The notes: generated by a model not told the origin, from the sequence alone. Counted from the stretch's first letter, positions 18,521 through 30,953 are shown. The stretch: 64,000 nt of DNA from Corythucha ciliata (GCA_038030265.1 CM075941.1:9858001-9922000); one strand, 5' to 3'. Program-made: numbers and translations.

Positions 18521-19408
18521 TGTGGGCTGTGCTATTTACGATTCAGAGCTACAACTGGGAAAACAATTTATTTTACGTTCGACAACACCCATATTTACAG
18601 CCGAACTTTTCGCTGTATTAGAAGCACTGAGATACTTCAGTGAGTTGGACCAGAATAAATAATTAATATTATGTGACAATAAAGGGGTAGTTCAAAGCCT
18701 ACAAAATATCGAAATTAATTCGAGAACCCATAATATCATCGTAGAAATTATTTTATGGCGAACATGGAACTGTCCAGCAAATCCATTGCATTCATGCGGA
18801 TCCCAACCCATAAGAGCATCAACGGTAACCCCTCAGCGGAAGTTGCATCTGCTTGCCAGACATTTTTTGTTTGATTTTTTTAACTGTATAACTCCTCCTC
18901 TTCTAGAGACTTGGAATCGATTGTACTCAGCATCGTTCAAAGGAAAAGCTTACAAGCAAATGTTTCCCAACATTGACACTAAAACGTGGTTCGGCAACGA
19001 ATTCATCTCCAAGGACTGCGTAAAGACAATATGTAGACTAAGAGCAAACCACGGTCTGAGTCAACAAGTGCCTGCATAGACTGGGAACAGTCCCAACAGG
19101 TAACTGTGAAGTATGTGGGACACAGGGCACCCTAGAACATACTGTAATGGAGTGCAGCAGCTATCGTAACCAAAGGACCTTTTTTCTTGACAATATTACT
19201 CAACTCATCACCTGTCCCTTTAACTACAGCACTATCTTATTGTCTAATTCCATCCCGGTATATAAGGCTTTATGCAATTTCACTGTAGCCATCTACTTCA
19301 AAGTTTAAGCCATCTTATTAAAGCTTATTAAATTATTGTGCCATATGGCTGTATGGTCCTCAACCAATGCCAAAATAATAATAATACAAATAATAATAAT
19401 AATAATAG
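18521..19408 (+). pseudogene. 3' fragment of an I-like LINE: RNase H, zinc knuckle and TAA tail
   Basis: The plus frames encode a LINE RNase H domain (AIYDSELQLGKQF, TAELFAVLEALRYF, LILCDNKGVVQSL). A diverged spacer and a C-terminal part with CEVCGTQGTLEHTVMECSSY, a CCHC knuckle typical of the end of I/R1-type ORF2 proteins, follow. Stops and frame changes occur at about 18660 and 19078. The element ends in an (AAT)n/(TAA)n run (19373-19408), which resembles the I-element type of 3' end and not a poly(A). RNase H plus the TAA tail separates it from the Jockey LINE at 81-5962. Confidence 0.75.
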
Positions 19409-19640
19409 GCCCTGGGGTGGGGCCTAGAATTCGTCCACCGTACCCTCTGCGTGTCGTAAAAGGCGACTAAAGGAGGCGGGGAGGCGGACCCGTTGGCCTG
19501 GTAAGGCAGCCGTCTAAGGGTAAGAGCAGAACGCGGAGGTCGGAGGCTCGCTTGAGGGTGAGGGTCGATGGCGATGCCTATCGCGATAGCTATCCACACA
19601 AACAAGAACGTTCAATAGTGTGGGACTGCACAGAACAAAG
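19409..19640 (+). repeat. GC-rich LINE-like 5' block, partly duplicated in inverse at 20750
   Basis: This GC-rich segment contains CTGCGTGTCGTAAAAGGCGA and reads like an insect LINE 5' region. About 70 bp of it (19517-19588, GGGTAAGAGCAGAACGCGGA and on) reappears in reverse complement at 20748-20822, immediately ahead of the R1-like LINE sequence. That suggests an inverted rearrangement. Confidence 0.5.
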
Positions 19641-19988
19641 AGGCAGGAGCGAAGCTAGCGGGCTCGCTGTGGGGTCGATGATTTTGTTTTTCAAACTTAT
19701 TTGATCCTAGGAGGTCGCGGTCGCTAGCTCATCCATGCATCCTCATTCCTGATTGGGCCGTTTGAAAGGCGTTACCCTCAACTTGTTTTTGCTCACGTTT
19801 TCTCCTGAGAGGAGAGACCACTCTACAAAAATGCTTGCGCAAGCAATTTTAAGTACAGTTCAATTGTGGTTTTTAAAATAAAAACCTTTTTTCTGTCGTT
19901 CCCATAAAAGTGGAAGAAACGGAAGGCTTTCACAAGGACGGGGTGAGAAAGGCTGATTCTTAACTTTGAACTAGATGGTATAGTAGTA

Positions 19989-20592
19989 GAGAGACCGGAT
20001 TAATGCAAATAAAAAATATGAATATATGCGTGCAAATATGCACATTATTCCTCGAAATATGCATCGAAAATTCGGAATATGCACTGAAAAGTAAGTAGAA
20101 AATATGCACTTGGATTTGGAGCCAAACAGATGCCAGGGTAAGGCAACTATATAATTGCCTAGTTGCAGTGAACGCATCGTCCATCTTGGGGTAAGAATAT
20201 TGATAAAATTGTATGCGAATAGAGGCGGAAATACTGTCGAGAAGCCCAGCCCTACCTATAGCCCAAAAAGGCGGTGAATTCACTTGGTTTTCAGGTTCTC
20301 TAGCCGGGGAGAAAAGTTCTGGGCCGAATCTGCCATCTATAAATTCATGAACACGCCGAAGTGACCGTTCCTACCATTGAGTTGAGAGAGAGCGAGCTTC
20401 ACCTTCCTGGGCTTATGGACTTGAGAATATATTTTTTAGAGCTTCTTTCCTTTCTTTTTCTTGCATATTCCCGTATTTTCCAAGAAAAAAGTGCCGAAAT
20501 ATGCATCATAATAGAAGAAACATTAGGAAAAATCATCTAAATATTATGCAATTACATATGCAGATATGCATTTGCATGTAATCCGACCTTTA
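19989..20592. mobile_element. 604-bp TIR element rich in TATGCA
   Basis: The left end GACCGGATTAATGCAAAT is mirrored by ATTTGCATGTAATCCGACC at the right. AATATGCA-type words are concentrated near both ends, as subterminal transposase sites often are. A 7-bp direct repeat AGTAGTA flanks the element (19982-19988 and 20593-20599), near the 8 bp expected for hAT. It has no transposase ORF and is non-autonomous. Confidence 0.6.
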
Positions 20593-21131
20593 AGTAGTAC
20601 ATTACCAGGATGCAGCAAGTCTCATTCTCACACTCACAGCGTTCAGGACCTAGTTTAGTGTTTAGAAGAACCCGAAGCTACTTAGCGTTAGCGCTAGCGA
20701 CCGCCGCGTTCTGAGTAGCTCTGGTAAGAGGCCGGATGACTTGCCCTCGATGGTGTAGTATCGCTATCGACCCTCACCCTCAAGCGAGCCACCGACCTCC
20801 GCGTTCTGCTCTTACCCTAAGGGAGTACACCCCGACAGAAAAGCCGGGGATCGGGACTCGTTAGCCACAGGCAACCCGAACCTCGCAGGGGGGTTGTCTG
20901 TCCGGCTAACACGGACAGACAAGGACATACTTTTGAATACAGGGTTTGAGAGGTCTCGCCCGGCCTGGCCGTAAGGTGAAAAAGGCAAATCCGAAACCAT
21001 TATGTCCAACAAAACCAAATATAATGCCGGACTGATAACTCGGAACCCGGAGGGAAGTCAGGACCCTCCAGGAGACCTTGGCGCGAATGATGACACCGGA
21101 AAAAAAGGCGATGAAAGAGGCTAAGGTGAGA

Positions 21132-24100
21132 CAGTGGCGGCTTTTCAGGTGAGGCAAGTGAGGCACCGCCTCACCTGAAAATTCAGGGAAAAAAGGGCTC
21201 TTTTTTCGTTTCAAAATATTTTATTTTCCTATTTAATGCATTGAACTACACACATTGGGTTTTTAATTTGTGGCGCGAAACTCGTTTTCTTGGAAGTGGT
21301 GGAAAGAACCCTGCCTTCTACTCTTCAACGCTATCTTGCGAAGGGTGCGAGGGGTGATTTAAAAAAAACTGAGTGAAAAGGCTCCAAAGGTCTCCTTTCT
21401 TCCCTCTCCTGCCCCCTCTACGGCGCTCGCGCTTCTTCCCATGCTTCGGTGCTTCGGTGGGGGTTGGAGGCGATTTTGAGATCGTCTCTCTTGTCCTTGA
21501 GCCTTCACGCCCCATCCACCCCTTCATCATAGCTTGCGTGATGGTTTCGGAGGGGAATTACGAATTCGTCCTGTCCGACTGAAAATTTCTACCCCACCAA
21601 AGGTAGGCGATGGTTGAAACCGTCTCTTTCCCTTTCCGTTCCGAAAAATGGAAAAAAAAACTGCTTGCACCCTCCCACCCCTTGCTTGACAATTAGTCAC
21701 GTGCAGAAGAATGTTCTGAGTTCCGAGTTGCGAAGGGTTTTGCTACTTTTTTTTTATGTTGTTGAGAGTTTTGTTTTCCGTTTTAATGTTTTCTGAATTC
21801 AAATTATTAATCGTTGTCCTTGCCGTATGCCGTGTCAGGTAAGTAATTTTCTCTTTTTTCTTTTTCTCGTTGCCTTGTTTCCCGTAGTTTAATTTTTCAA
21901 AATGCTTCCGTCAAGAGATGCAGTGTGCATTTTACTTGAAACACCTTTCAGCCAGTGGAGGGAAGAAGACAAAAGGGACCTTATTCAATTGGGTAAACCA
22001 ACTCCAATAATCACTGAATTATTCCCTGATAAAAAAGGTGGAGAGGTCTTTATGAGGTCCTTCAATAAGTCTTGGTACGAACGCCACAAATGGCTTTGTG
22101 GTAGTGAGTTCAAGAAGTCTTTGTTTTGTTGGCCGTGCCTTATTTTAAGCCGCGGTAAAGGTGTGTGGAACACGGAAGGGTACGCCGACTTGAAAATTTT
22201 TTCTAGGGGTGCCAAAAAGCACGAAGGGTCTAAGGACCACATAAACTCGGCAGTTGGCTTGAAACGGCTTGAGTCACGCGGTTCATCTATCGTTGAGCTA
22301 CTGGCAGAGCATAGCTCACTCTCGAAGGCCATTTTCAATGAAAAGGTTCGATTGAACCGATTAATAATTGGACATTTATTGACGTAATTGTCCTTCTGGG
22401 GAAACAAGAGCTTGCTTTCAGAGGTCAAGACGAAATAGTTTCATCTTTGAATAGAGGCAACTTTGTCGAAACTTTTCAATTAATAATCAGCCGCAGCTCC
22501 AATGAAGTAAAAACTCACTACGAGTCTATTAAAAATATTTTTTCTGGTCAGTCAAAGACTATTCAAAATGAACTAATTGATATAATACATGAGCACCTAT
22601 ACAGTTACATTCACGAACAAATAAACTCAGCGCCATTTTTTTCTGTTCAAGTGGACGATACGACGGACTTGTCACAAAAATCGCAATGCACAATTATTGT
22701 CAGATTCGTGGGCAAAAAGGGGCAAGTTCAGGAAAGGTTCCTTGGCTTCCACGACGTCAGTATAAATCGTGACGCGGAATCCCTCTTTTTGTTGGTCGAT
22801 AGCGTTCTTTCACGATATGGGTACCATAATAAGCTCGTTGGGCAATGTTATAATGGAGCGAGTGTGATGTCTGGTCACTTGGGAGGCCTTCAGGCTAAAA
22901 TGAAATCGGTCGCTCCTCTAGCTTTGTTTTCGAGGTGTTATGGCCTTCGCTTGAACCTTGTTCTCCAGGATGGGTGCAAAAGTAACAGAAATTGCCGCAA
23001 TTTCTTTTCCACTCTCACAAGCATCCCAACGTTCTTCCATCATTCCGCTAAAAGAACGTCGGTGGCTGTTGCAGTCTTGGGCCGGCGAATCCCCCAAATA
23101 GGTGAGACTCGTTGGTGCTCGCGGTCCAAAATTTTGTCCCTTACAGTGTCTCACTGGGAAGGATTTAAATCTGTATTTGAGCAACTCATAAATGATAAAG
23201 AATCTCGGGCAGAAACTGTCGCGTCTTCTGTTGGTTTCTTTCATTGCTTTAACGATTTTGAATTTGCATTTTTGTCTTTGATTTTCAATGAAATTTTTTC
23301 CTTGACCGACATTTTATTTGATACTCTCCAAAAAAATTTTACGACATCCAGTTTTGTATGACTAAAATACAGGATCTTCGCTCAAAAATTCTAGAGAAAA
23401 GAGATGACTCCATTTTTTGTCGGTTCTTTGATGAAGCCTTAGATTTAACAAGTTTTCCGAATCAGCGAGGTCTAGATGCTACTCAAACTAAGTTAAAATA
23501 TAAGCTCCTTTTTTTCGAAATAATTGATACGGTTTGTGTCCAAATCTCTGAAAGGTTTAGCGATTTCGATAAATTCTTTTTTTTTGCAACTTGCTGATCG
23601 CACAAAATACCCAATTTTCAAAGATAAGTTCCCTTCAGATGCTTTCAAAAGTTTAGCCGATTCGTACAGTTCTCTTTTCCCTGATCTCAACCGACTCATG
23701 AATGAACTTAAATTCATTTACTGCGACAACCAGCTACATAAGTAATTTCTCTCCAGATGAAATTGTAAGCCATTTGTCTCAAAATGACCTCGCAACTGTT
23801 CTTCCTGAGGCATTTAGATTTTATGCCCTAGTGATGACATTGCCTTCGACTTCCGCTTCTTCCGAAAGAAGCTTCTCCTGTCTGGAAAGAATAAAAACGT
23901 ATTTACGTAGTACAATGGGGCAGGAGAGATTGAGCGCGTTGGCTTCATTTTCTATCGAAAAAGAACTTATTCAGGAATTGAAAGAACTCGACAGGTTTTA
24001 TGAACCAATTATTGATCGATTCGCTAGTCTTAAAGACCGTAAACTCGATTTGATGTACAGGAAATAAAGAACATTTTTGTTGAATCCTTTTTAATTGTAT

Positions 24101-24598
24101 TTCCGTCACTAAGAGTTACCATTCTTTCATTAAGTTACCACGTTCATCTGGTTTAATATGTAAGCAACAACAATTCTTCTAGTCAAACTAGTTTCGAGTC
24201 AAGTTTTTAATTTGTACATAATTTTGTTACTTTGATTCTTATTCGCTGTGCATTTGTGCAATAACATAGCAGTCTACATGGATGGGTTTTGGTTGGGGTG
24301 GACTGCGGGTGGGACTTGTTGCAGTCGCCTCCACGTGGCAAGTCCTGGATACTGGCTCTATGAATTTTCGTGACGTTAGAAAAGTAAAGAATGCGTAGTT
24401 TTATAATAATATAAATTTCTAATTTTGACGAAAATAAGAGCTTGCTAAGAACTGCGCGTTTCTATGAGATTTAATTTGAAGTCATCCTCATATGGGACGA
24501 TAATTTACTTGAACATGACAATTTACCGAATAATCCCCCCCCCCCGCTCACCATTATGTTGTCGCCTCACCGGAAAATTCAGCTCAGAGCCGCTACTG
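21132..24598 (+). mobile_element. hAT transposon, 3.47 kb, decayed
   Basis: The ends CAGTGGCGGCTTTTCAG and (reverse complement) CAGTAGCGGCTCTGAG form imperfect hAT-type TIRs. A perfect 8-bp target duplication AGGTGAGA flanks the element (21124-21131 and 24599-24606). Inside is a transposase gene broken by frameshifts. Subterminal GAGGC/GCCTCACC motifs are mirrored at both ends. It inserted into the R1-like LINE ORF1 region, so it is younger than that LINE. Confidence 0.92.
21902..24067 (+). pseudogene. hAT transposase (TTF zinc finger, DUF4371, hAT dimerisation)
   Basis: This is the transposase of the ZMYM1/TTF-type hAT group, which cuts and pastes the element. The N-terminal part (21902-22387) has the TTF zinc finger with SWYERHKWLCG, FCWPCLIL and YADLKIFSRGAKKHEGSKDH. 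A frame change near 22380 leads to the DUF4371 region (GKQELAFRGQDE, SLNRGNFVETFQLI, FSVQVDDTTDLSQKSQCTII). The catalytic D of VDD is present. The second position, normally CYDGASVMSG, reads CYNGASVMSG (Asn codon 22852-22854). Further frame changes occur at about 23350, in a T-run at about 23575, and near 23740. The C-terminal hAT dimerisation motif is clear (LPSTSASSERSFSCLERIKT). No functional protein can be made from this copy. Confidence 0.88.
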
Positions 24599-25226
24599 AG
24601 GTGAGACGGTCACCTTGGACCCCTTGAGCCACCAATCCACCACAACTGTGGAGGGCACTAAAGACCCTGTTAGGCGTCAAACATTGACACTGAGAACTCC
24701 ACCAAAAGAGGTGGAAGAGGTGGGTCTGTAATGAGAATGGAAACTATAATGTTTCTTCAAATGCAGGAAATTTAGGCTCCTATTCGTTTTCAGGTAACGA
24801 AAGTGAGAGGAAAAGAAAGACTTATTCCATGGATCCGTGTGAAGTGAATCCTCCAACGAAAAAAAAGGCACGATCCCCAAAAGATAAAATGAGCGAAAAT
24901 CGGAAAAGACGTGAGCAGTATAGAAACGAGCTGCTTTCAGATGAGTCGACCGAAAGTAAATCTCGAATGGGCGGAACAGGGGAATGGGAACGCTCTTTCT
25001 CAGTGAAGCCGAAGGAGGGATCTTTCAAAGAAGTATCGAAGTATCTAGCTTCCTTGAAACTACAGTCATTTTCAACCATTAGGCCTTGGGTTTCTTGCTC
25101 AAACCACTCGCAAAACACTCAACGCGGCGTGGCAATATAGCCAGTCACACACTTAGTTATTTCCTCTCGAACATCGCGGCGTGGGACAAAATCATCTGAT
25201 AAATCACGTACGTGTGTGGGCTCAGG

Positions 25227-28200
25227 CAGGGGTGGGCAAAATACTTTGAAAATGTATTTAAATACAAAGCCCAAAATACTTTCAAAAATGTATTTTAAAT
25301 ACTGAAATACAAATACTTTTTGAATTGTATTTTGAATAATATACAAATACAATTTAAAATACTTTTCAAAAATTCTATTTCGATGGCAGATAGTGCGAAA
25401 AACACGAAAAATAAATAGTTCAAAAATATCAGGTCCTTCAATAGACAAGTTGACAAAATTTAGCAGCGCGAAATGGCGCTGCGCCGCGAAGCGCAAAAAA
25501 AAGTAGACAAGTTGTAACCAAGTATTTAGTACCGAACCGGCGAGCACTGGTGGATCGTGAGCTGAAAAGGAGGTGAGGTCACTGGTGGACCTATATCGGG
25601 GCCCGGGGCGGAAATCTTGAAGAGGCCCCTAAAAGTCTCTAACTATACATAAAACCTCTATTGGTAACCTCTAAGGCCTTTTCCTAATTTTAGCCATGGC
25701 TATTTCCAAAGTCTATCCGCTAAACAGCGCTTATGCCAAGTTTAAACTGCGAATTTCTCCATTTTAGCCGTGAAAGAGTGCTTTTTTTCAACTTTAACAG
25801 CAAATTAGAGCTTTTCGCCGCAAATTAGCAACTGATTAGCAGGGTAATCCCCCCCCCACATAAATATACGCTTTTCCCCAACTTTAGCAGCAAAGTAGAT
25901 TTGGTATCCTGTGAATCAGCGATGTTTCTTCAACTTTCCTCGAGTTGGCGTTTTCCACAATTTTAGCTGCAAATTAGCGATTTTTTCTAGTGGTTTACTC
26001 ACTATGAGCTGAAAATTACTCAATACTAGCCGTAAAATTCTCGAAATGTTTACCACAAATTAGCATTTTTTGTTCTCCGTAACCATACACTGCGGAAAAG
26101 CGATTTCGTCTCAGTTTTAGCCGCGAATTTGCGAGTTTTTCACTCATAGCCATAAATTAGCGCTTTTTCTCAATTTTAGCCTCAAAGTCTCCCGAGGAAG
26201 CCGCGAATTAACGTATTTCCAATTTTTGACGCAAATTTAAATTTGTCTCAATTTTAGCCGTAAATTAGCGCTTTTACGTAATTTTAGCAGTGCAGTAGCT
26301 ATTTCTAGCCCGTGTGTTAGCGAATTTTGTTCGTTTTAGCCGCGAGTTGGCGTTTTCCGATATTTTTACTGCAAATCGACAATTCTTCCGTTTTCGACAG
26401 TGAATTAGCACTTTTTGTTTCAATTTAGGCTGAAAATTAACTTTTCTCTTTATTCTAGCCAGAATAATTACTGATTTTCTCTATATTAGCCGCAAATTGG
26501 CGGGTTCTTTTACATTTTGGCACCGCATTAGTAATTTTTTTCAATTTTAATTATATGTAGAATAGGGCATCATCTCAGTTCTAGCCGTGAATCAGTGTTT
26601 TTTCTTTTACTTATAACCATGAATTTGCCGTTTACCTCAATTTTAGCCACAAAGTTGTCGTCAGAAGGCGGAATTATAAATTCCAACACACTTTATCCGC
26701 GATTATTTTCCTCAATTTTAGCCGTAAATTCGCGTTTTTTTCAACTTTAGCTGCTTTGAAGCGTTTCTAATCTGTGAATTTGCGAATTACCTTAATTTTT
26801 CAGCCACGAATTCGTGATTTCCTCAAATTTTAGCCGGGAATAACACTTTTTCCCAATTTGAGCTGAAAACGAGAGTTTTATTTATTTATGACAGGCTAAT
26901 TATAGTGAATTTTTCAATATTAGCTGTTTTTTTTTTACACTTCAGTCCCACGTTGGCATCTTTCCTTCCATTTTTGCTATGGATTAGCGTTTATTGTTTA
27001 GTTTTAGCCTCGAACAGCAGCTACGCATTTGCGTTTTGTCAATTTTTCAAGGTTTAGTGACTTTGTGGGTCGGGCTCTCTTCGGTACACAAAATAACGGC
27101 CAACGAAAAATTTAGAGGTCTTTTTTTATAACGACAATGAAAAATTGGGAAAATACGAACTCATGATCAAGCTGACTTATGTTGTTTTTTCAATATAATA
27201 TTTGTTATTTTTTAAAATAAAAATTGAGGTTTGTTAGCTGTTGGCGCGCTACAACTTTAACCAATTTTGGCCACGGGTTAGCGCTTTTAATCAATTTTAG
27301 CAGTGCAGTAAGGATTCTTTCGTTTGTATTGGCGATTTTCCTCCATTTTAGCCACGATTTGACGTTTTCCTCATTTTCAGCTGCAGTTTAGCCATTTTTT
27401 AGCAGCCAATTAGCACTTTTTTTGCAGTTTGAATTGAAAATTAGTGTTTTACTTAAAGTTGGCCCCGCTAATTAAAATTTTTGTCAATTCTAGCCGCGTA
27501 GTTTTTTCAGGTTTTAGCCCGCGTGATCAATTTTTTTCCACGGATTAGCGCTGTTTCTCAGTTTGAGCCTCGATTCTTTCAGAAGCTATACAGATTTTCG
27601 TTTTCTCAATTTCAGCCGCGAATTATTGATTTTTCTTCATTTCAGCTGTGAAATAGCGTTTTCTGATAATTTTGCAGCGAATTAGCACATGATCTATTCT
27701 CTTTTTTTTATTAATAGGCGATTTTTCACCATTTTAGTTGTGAATTTGCCATTTTGGTCCGGTTTAAACTCGAATTAGCGTTGTTTTTCGCAATAATTGC
27801 CACGAGTTTTGTTTACTGGTACAGCTATGTGTACTTGTAGGCTAGGGCTCTGTATGATCCATTTTTGTGCCAAGTTTCCATCCGCTAGCATCATTTTTGC
27901 GGCAGTTGTGCTAACAAGGAATTCGGAACTTCCACCTCCCACCATGACTACCCTTCCCTCTCCACTTTTTCGATAAATGAAAACGTCAATCGAAGGCTGT
28001 AATTACACCGGGTTTTTGTGCCAAATATGGTGACAAAAACCCGTATAACCTAAGTTAGGTTATACTGGTGAATGACGGCAAAGAAGTGGAAACTAAAGAA
28101 CGTTTAAATTAAAAGTATTTGTATTTGTATTTTCGTTGAGTGAGAAATACAAAATACTTTTGAAAATGAATTTCAAATACAAAGCCCAAAATACTTTCAA

Positions 28201-28324
28201 AAATGTATTTTAAATACAGAAATACAAATACTTTTCCAAAAGTATTTAAATACAATTACAAAATACGTATTTTGTATTTAAAATACAAAGTATTTTTAAT
28301 ACTCAAGTATCTTGCCCACCCCTG
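25227..28324. mobile_element. 3.1-kb non-autonomous hAT-type element carrying a minisatellite
   Basis: The ends CAGGGGTGGGCAAAATACTT and (reverse complement) CAGGGGTGGGCAAGATACTT are inverted repeats. A perfect 8-bp target duplication GGCTCAGG flanks the element (25219-25226 and 28325-28332), the hAT hallmark. Both arms (about 25227-25390 and 28110-28324) are built of AAATAC/GTATTT words that can fold on each other. No transposase is present. The interior (about 25620-27830) is a long degenerate minisatellite, which makes this far larger than typical non-autonomous hATs. A small inner inverted repeat lies near 28005-28060 (ACCGGGTTTTTGTG...CAAAAACCCGTATAACC). Confidence 0.88.
25620..27830 (+). 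repeat. Degenerate minisatellite, core TTTTAGCCGCAAATTAGCG
   Basis: About 2.2 kb of loosely repeated units, usually 40-60 bp apart. The core reads (TCAA)TTTTAGCCGCNAATTAGCG followed by a T-rich spacer. Dozens of variant cores are visible, with no unit matching another exactly. Stop codons are frequent in all frames. The same core in reverse complement forms a second array at 35540-38390. Confidence 0.8.
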
Positions 28325-30246
28325 GGCTCAGGACGCGACGTGATAATACGGAGAATGAGTTTCCAGATGATTCGTGGAAGGATCCTCTGGAAAATCATCC
28401 AAGTTAGTGGCCGTTTTCACATTTGGCACATTTGGATTGCTGGCCGCCCATACACTTACAAGTTCTTTTCGTTCTTAAAAAGCGCGTTCTGTTCTTCCCT
28501 CTTTATCCTCTTGAAATTTTGAACATGACAACGCGCCACGCCGAACGGCATGACAAATGAAATGATTTGACCATAACACTATCGGTTTATCCCTTGAAAT
28601 GACAACGCGCCGCGAATTATTTGCATAGTTTCTCTCGATACAAAAAATATAGCCTTTATAGCTATCACTTCACGTTCTTTCCTCTTCAGTTCCACGCGTC
28701 ACGATTTACCGAGTCAAAGTGTTTTTTTTTGTGGCAAAATTGTCCTATCCCTTCGCGGTTTTCTCTGGCGCTTCATTAATGCGCCACGATTTTCCAACGA
28801 AAAGTACGCAAGTGTATGGCCGTCTATGATATTTGTCTCGTTGAATCCGCCCGCTACCTTCCTACCATAGCTGCGAGTTATGTTTTAGAAGCAATTTTTT
28901 CCATGAAAATATTAGCTAAACATAATTTGTTGGAGCCCAGGACGGGGTTTACTAGCTCCTGTGACATCTCATTTCGGCATTTCAAAGATAGGGGGGGGGG
29001 GGCGTACTTGATACGTGTTCTCACGAGGATACGCATAGTGGCCGAATGCGTCAAGCGCTTCAAGCATCACTAACTAGCCTTTTTGGGCAAGGACTCCGGG
29101 GGTAAATTGGAAAGTGAAAACTGGCCAGGTCGCCTTTCAAGTGATGGAGTTGAAATTTCCATTTTGTTTATTGTCGTCTTATTTCGGATATAATATGTAT
29201 CACCACAGGTTTTAACAGCAAGTCAGGAATGTTAGGCATTATAAGTTACGAATGACACGATATTCGCCAAGTTTATAAACTAGCAAGAAACAAAACATTG
29301 AACGGGGTTAATAGGTGACAGTAACTGGTGTTTGAGGCAAGGAACTAGGGGGGAAGCAACAGTCGAAAAAGCCGCTAAACCATCCTTCTCTTTAACTAAG
29401 CCAATATTCTCATGGCCGACGAAATCATTCGGGAAGTCGCCAAGGTGGGTGGAGGAGGAATCAGAGAGTTAGAAATCATGTGGAAAGAGACATTGCGAGG
29501 GAGGAACGTGGAAACTCGTAACTACTGGGTTTCTAACGAGGGAACTTCTCGCTAATTCCTCCCTTTTCACCCCTTTCCCTTCACCCACCCCCGACCCCCA
29601 TGCCTATTTCCCAGATGTGGATAATAGCGGAAATCGAATAACGAGGAGACACCGCCCCAAGCTACTGTAATCAAGCGTGGACGGGTATATGTTGGCGAAC
29701 AACGAGAGGGAAGGTTCCCAGAATCAAAATTGAGCCACCAATTAAAAAGAAAGAAAGAGAAAAAAAAGCGTAAGGCTCACCAGCGAACGTAATCAATTAT
29801 ATTTGTGGAAGTTAGTGTCATTTTTCCAGCATTTGTCATTTTGAGAATTACTCTTTATTACTGCGCGGTTAGTAACTGAATAACGATGCCCTCCTCACGC
29901 TCAGCCGGTTCGTTCCTTGTAAGTATTTGAGCCGCGCCTCCACCACCCAAATCTTCGCGGTATACTGAGGGGCCTACAAATAAATTTCGTTGAAAAAATA
30001 TGAACACAAATTCCAAGGTTCAATAACTTTCGCTGAAAAAAACTTTTTTTTTTTTTTGTAGTGGAATATTTCAAACGTACTCGCGTGAGGTTCTTGTCCA
30101 TTGTGGTGCATATAGAACGCGTGGTTTCTCATTTTTCTCTCCGATTTTTTGCGTTGGACCGCCAGTTTTATGAGTCTATCTTCTTCCATGGTGTGTTGAT
30201 TTTGTTAAAATTATTCCTCTTTATGATTTTGCCCTGCTCATATGTT

Positions 30247-30394
30247 AAGCCGGCTCCACACATGCGGTTTTAGCCCAAAAACAACGATCAAAATATTAAT
30301 CAATTTCTAGCATTGCCTAGAAACCGACCACCTGAAATTTTACGAATATTTTGCTCGTTGTTCGGCGAACACGACCGTGTGGAGACGGTTTTAG
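30247..30394. mobile_element. 148-bp MITE related to the TTAA group
   Basis: AAGCCGGCTCCACAC at the left is mirrored imperfectly by GTGTGGAGACGGTTTTA at the right. TTAA overlaps the left edge and TTTTA the right. Inner parts pair loosely (AACAACGATCAAAATATT with ATTTTGCTCGTTGTT). It resembles the other GGCC...CACA-ended small MITEs in the window. Confidence 0.5.
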
Positions 30395-30953
30395 AAAAAC
30401 AACGAAACTTAATATTTTTTCAGAAGAGAATTTCAAGTGGCCATCAAGAAGAAGAAGAAGAATGATGACTGTGTCGTTTTATGTATATCAATGGGGAAAT
30501 TCCAAGTCCCTTCCTCCTGAAAATGTTTCCATTCATTCAGACCGTGCCTCTCTTCTTTTCACCAACCCAGTAAAATTCATATGTCCACAGTTAAACAGCT
30601 TGTTTAAGAAAGAAAAGGGACATTTGCTGGGCAGGGTAAACGACAAAGAAAGAAAAAAAAAAGGAACGCCTTGTTAAATGCGGGCTATTCCCGGCTCGCA
30701 CGTTATATTAGGGAAAAGACCTCGTCAAAATATTTTGACACGATGTCTTTTTTGCCACCTGGCAGCTGTGGGTGAATAGGAGGATGAGCGTGTCCCCTAG
30801 TCTCTTTTATTTGAAAGATCGTCTCTCTAGATAAAAAAAATAAAAATAAAGTTTGGCCACAGTGTGGAATGAATGGGTGGAGGTTTGTAATCCCATTGGA
30901 AAAATCAGAAGTTTCTAATCAAAACGAAATCTTTTTTTGAAGTCGAGAAACTA

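Larger units (their letters stand above)
20823..25218 (+). pseudogene. R1-like LINE 5' end with ORF1 fragment, split by hAT
   Basis: A GC-rich leader is followed by an ATG at 21002 opening 40 codons (MSNKTKYNAGLITRNPEG...) to TAA 21122-21124. Removing the hAT and one target copy, the same frame continues as ETVTLDPLSHQSTTTVEG to PPKEVEEVGL (about 24727). A further frame (24829-25139) gives a lysine-rich low-complexity segment, DPCEVNPPTKKKARSPKDKM. The style fits an ORF1 N-terminus of R1/I-type LINEs, but no zinc knuckle or RT survives here, so the assignment is tentative. At 25219 it is cut by the 3.1-kb hAT-type element; sequence after 28332 was not recognisable. Confidence 0.4.

Noticed and set aside
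25620..27830. Regularly spaced repeats as a CRISPR array
   Set aside because: The units are degenerate, spacing is irregular, the host is eukaryotic and no cas genes are present.
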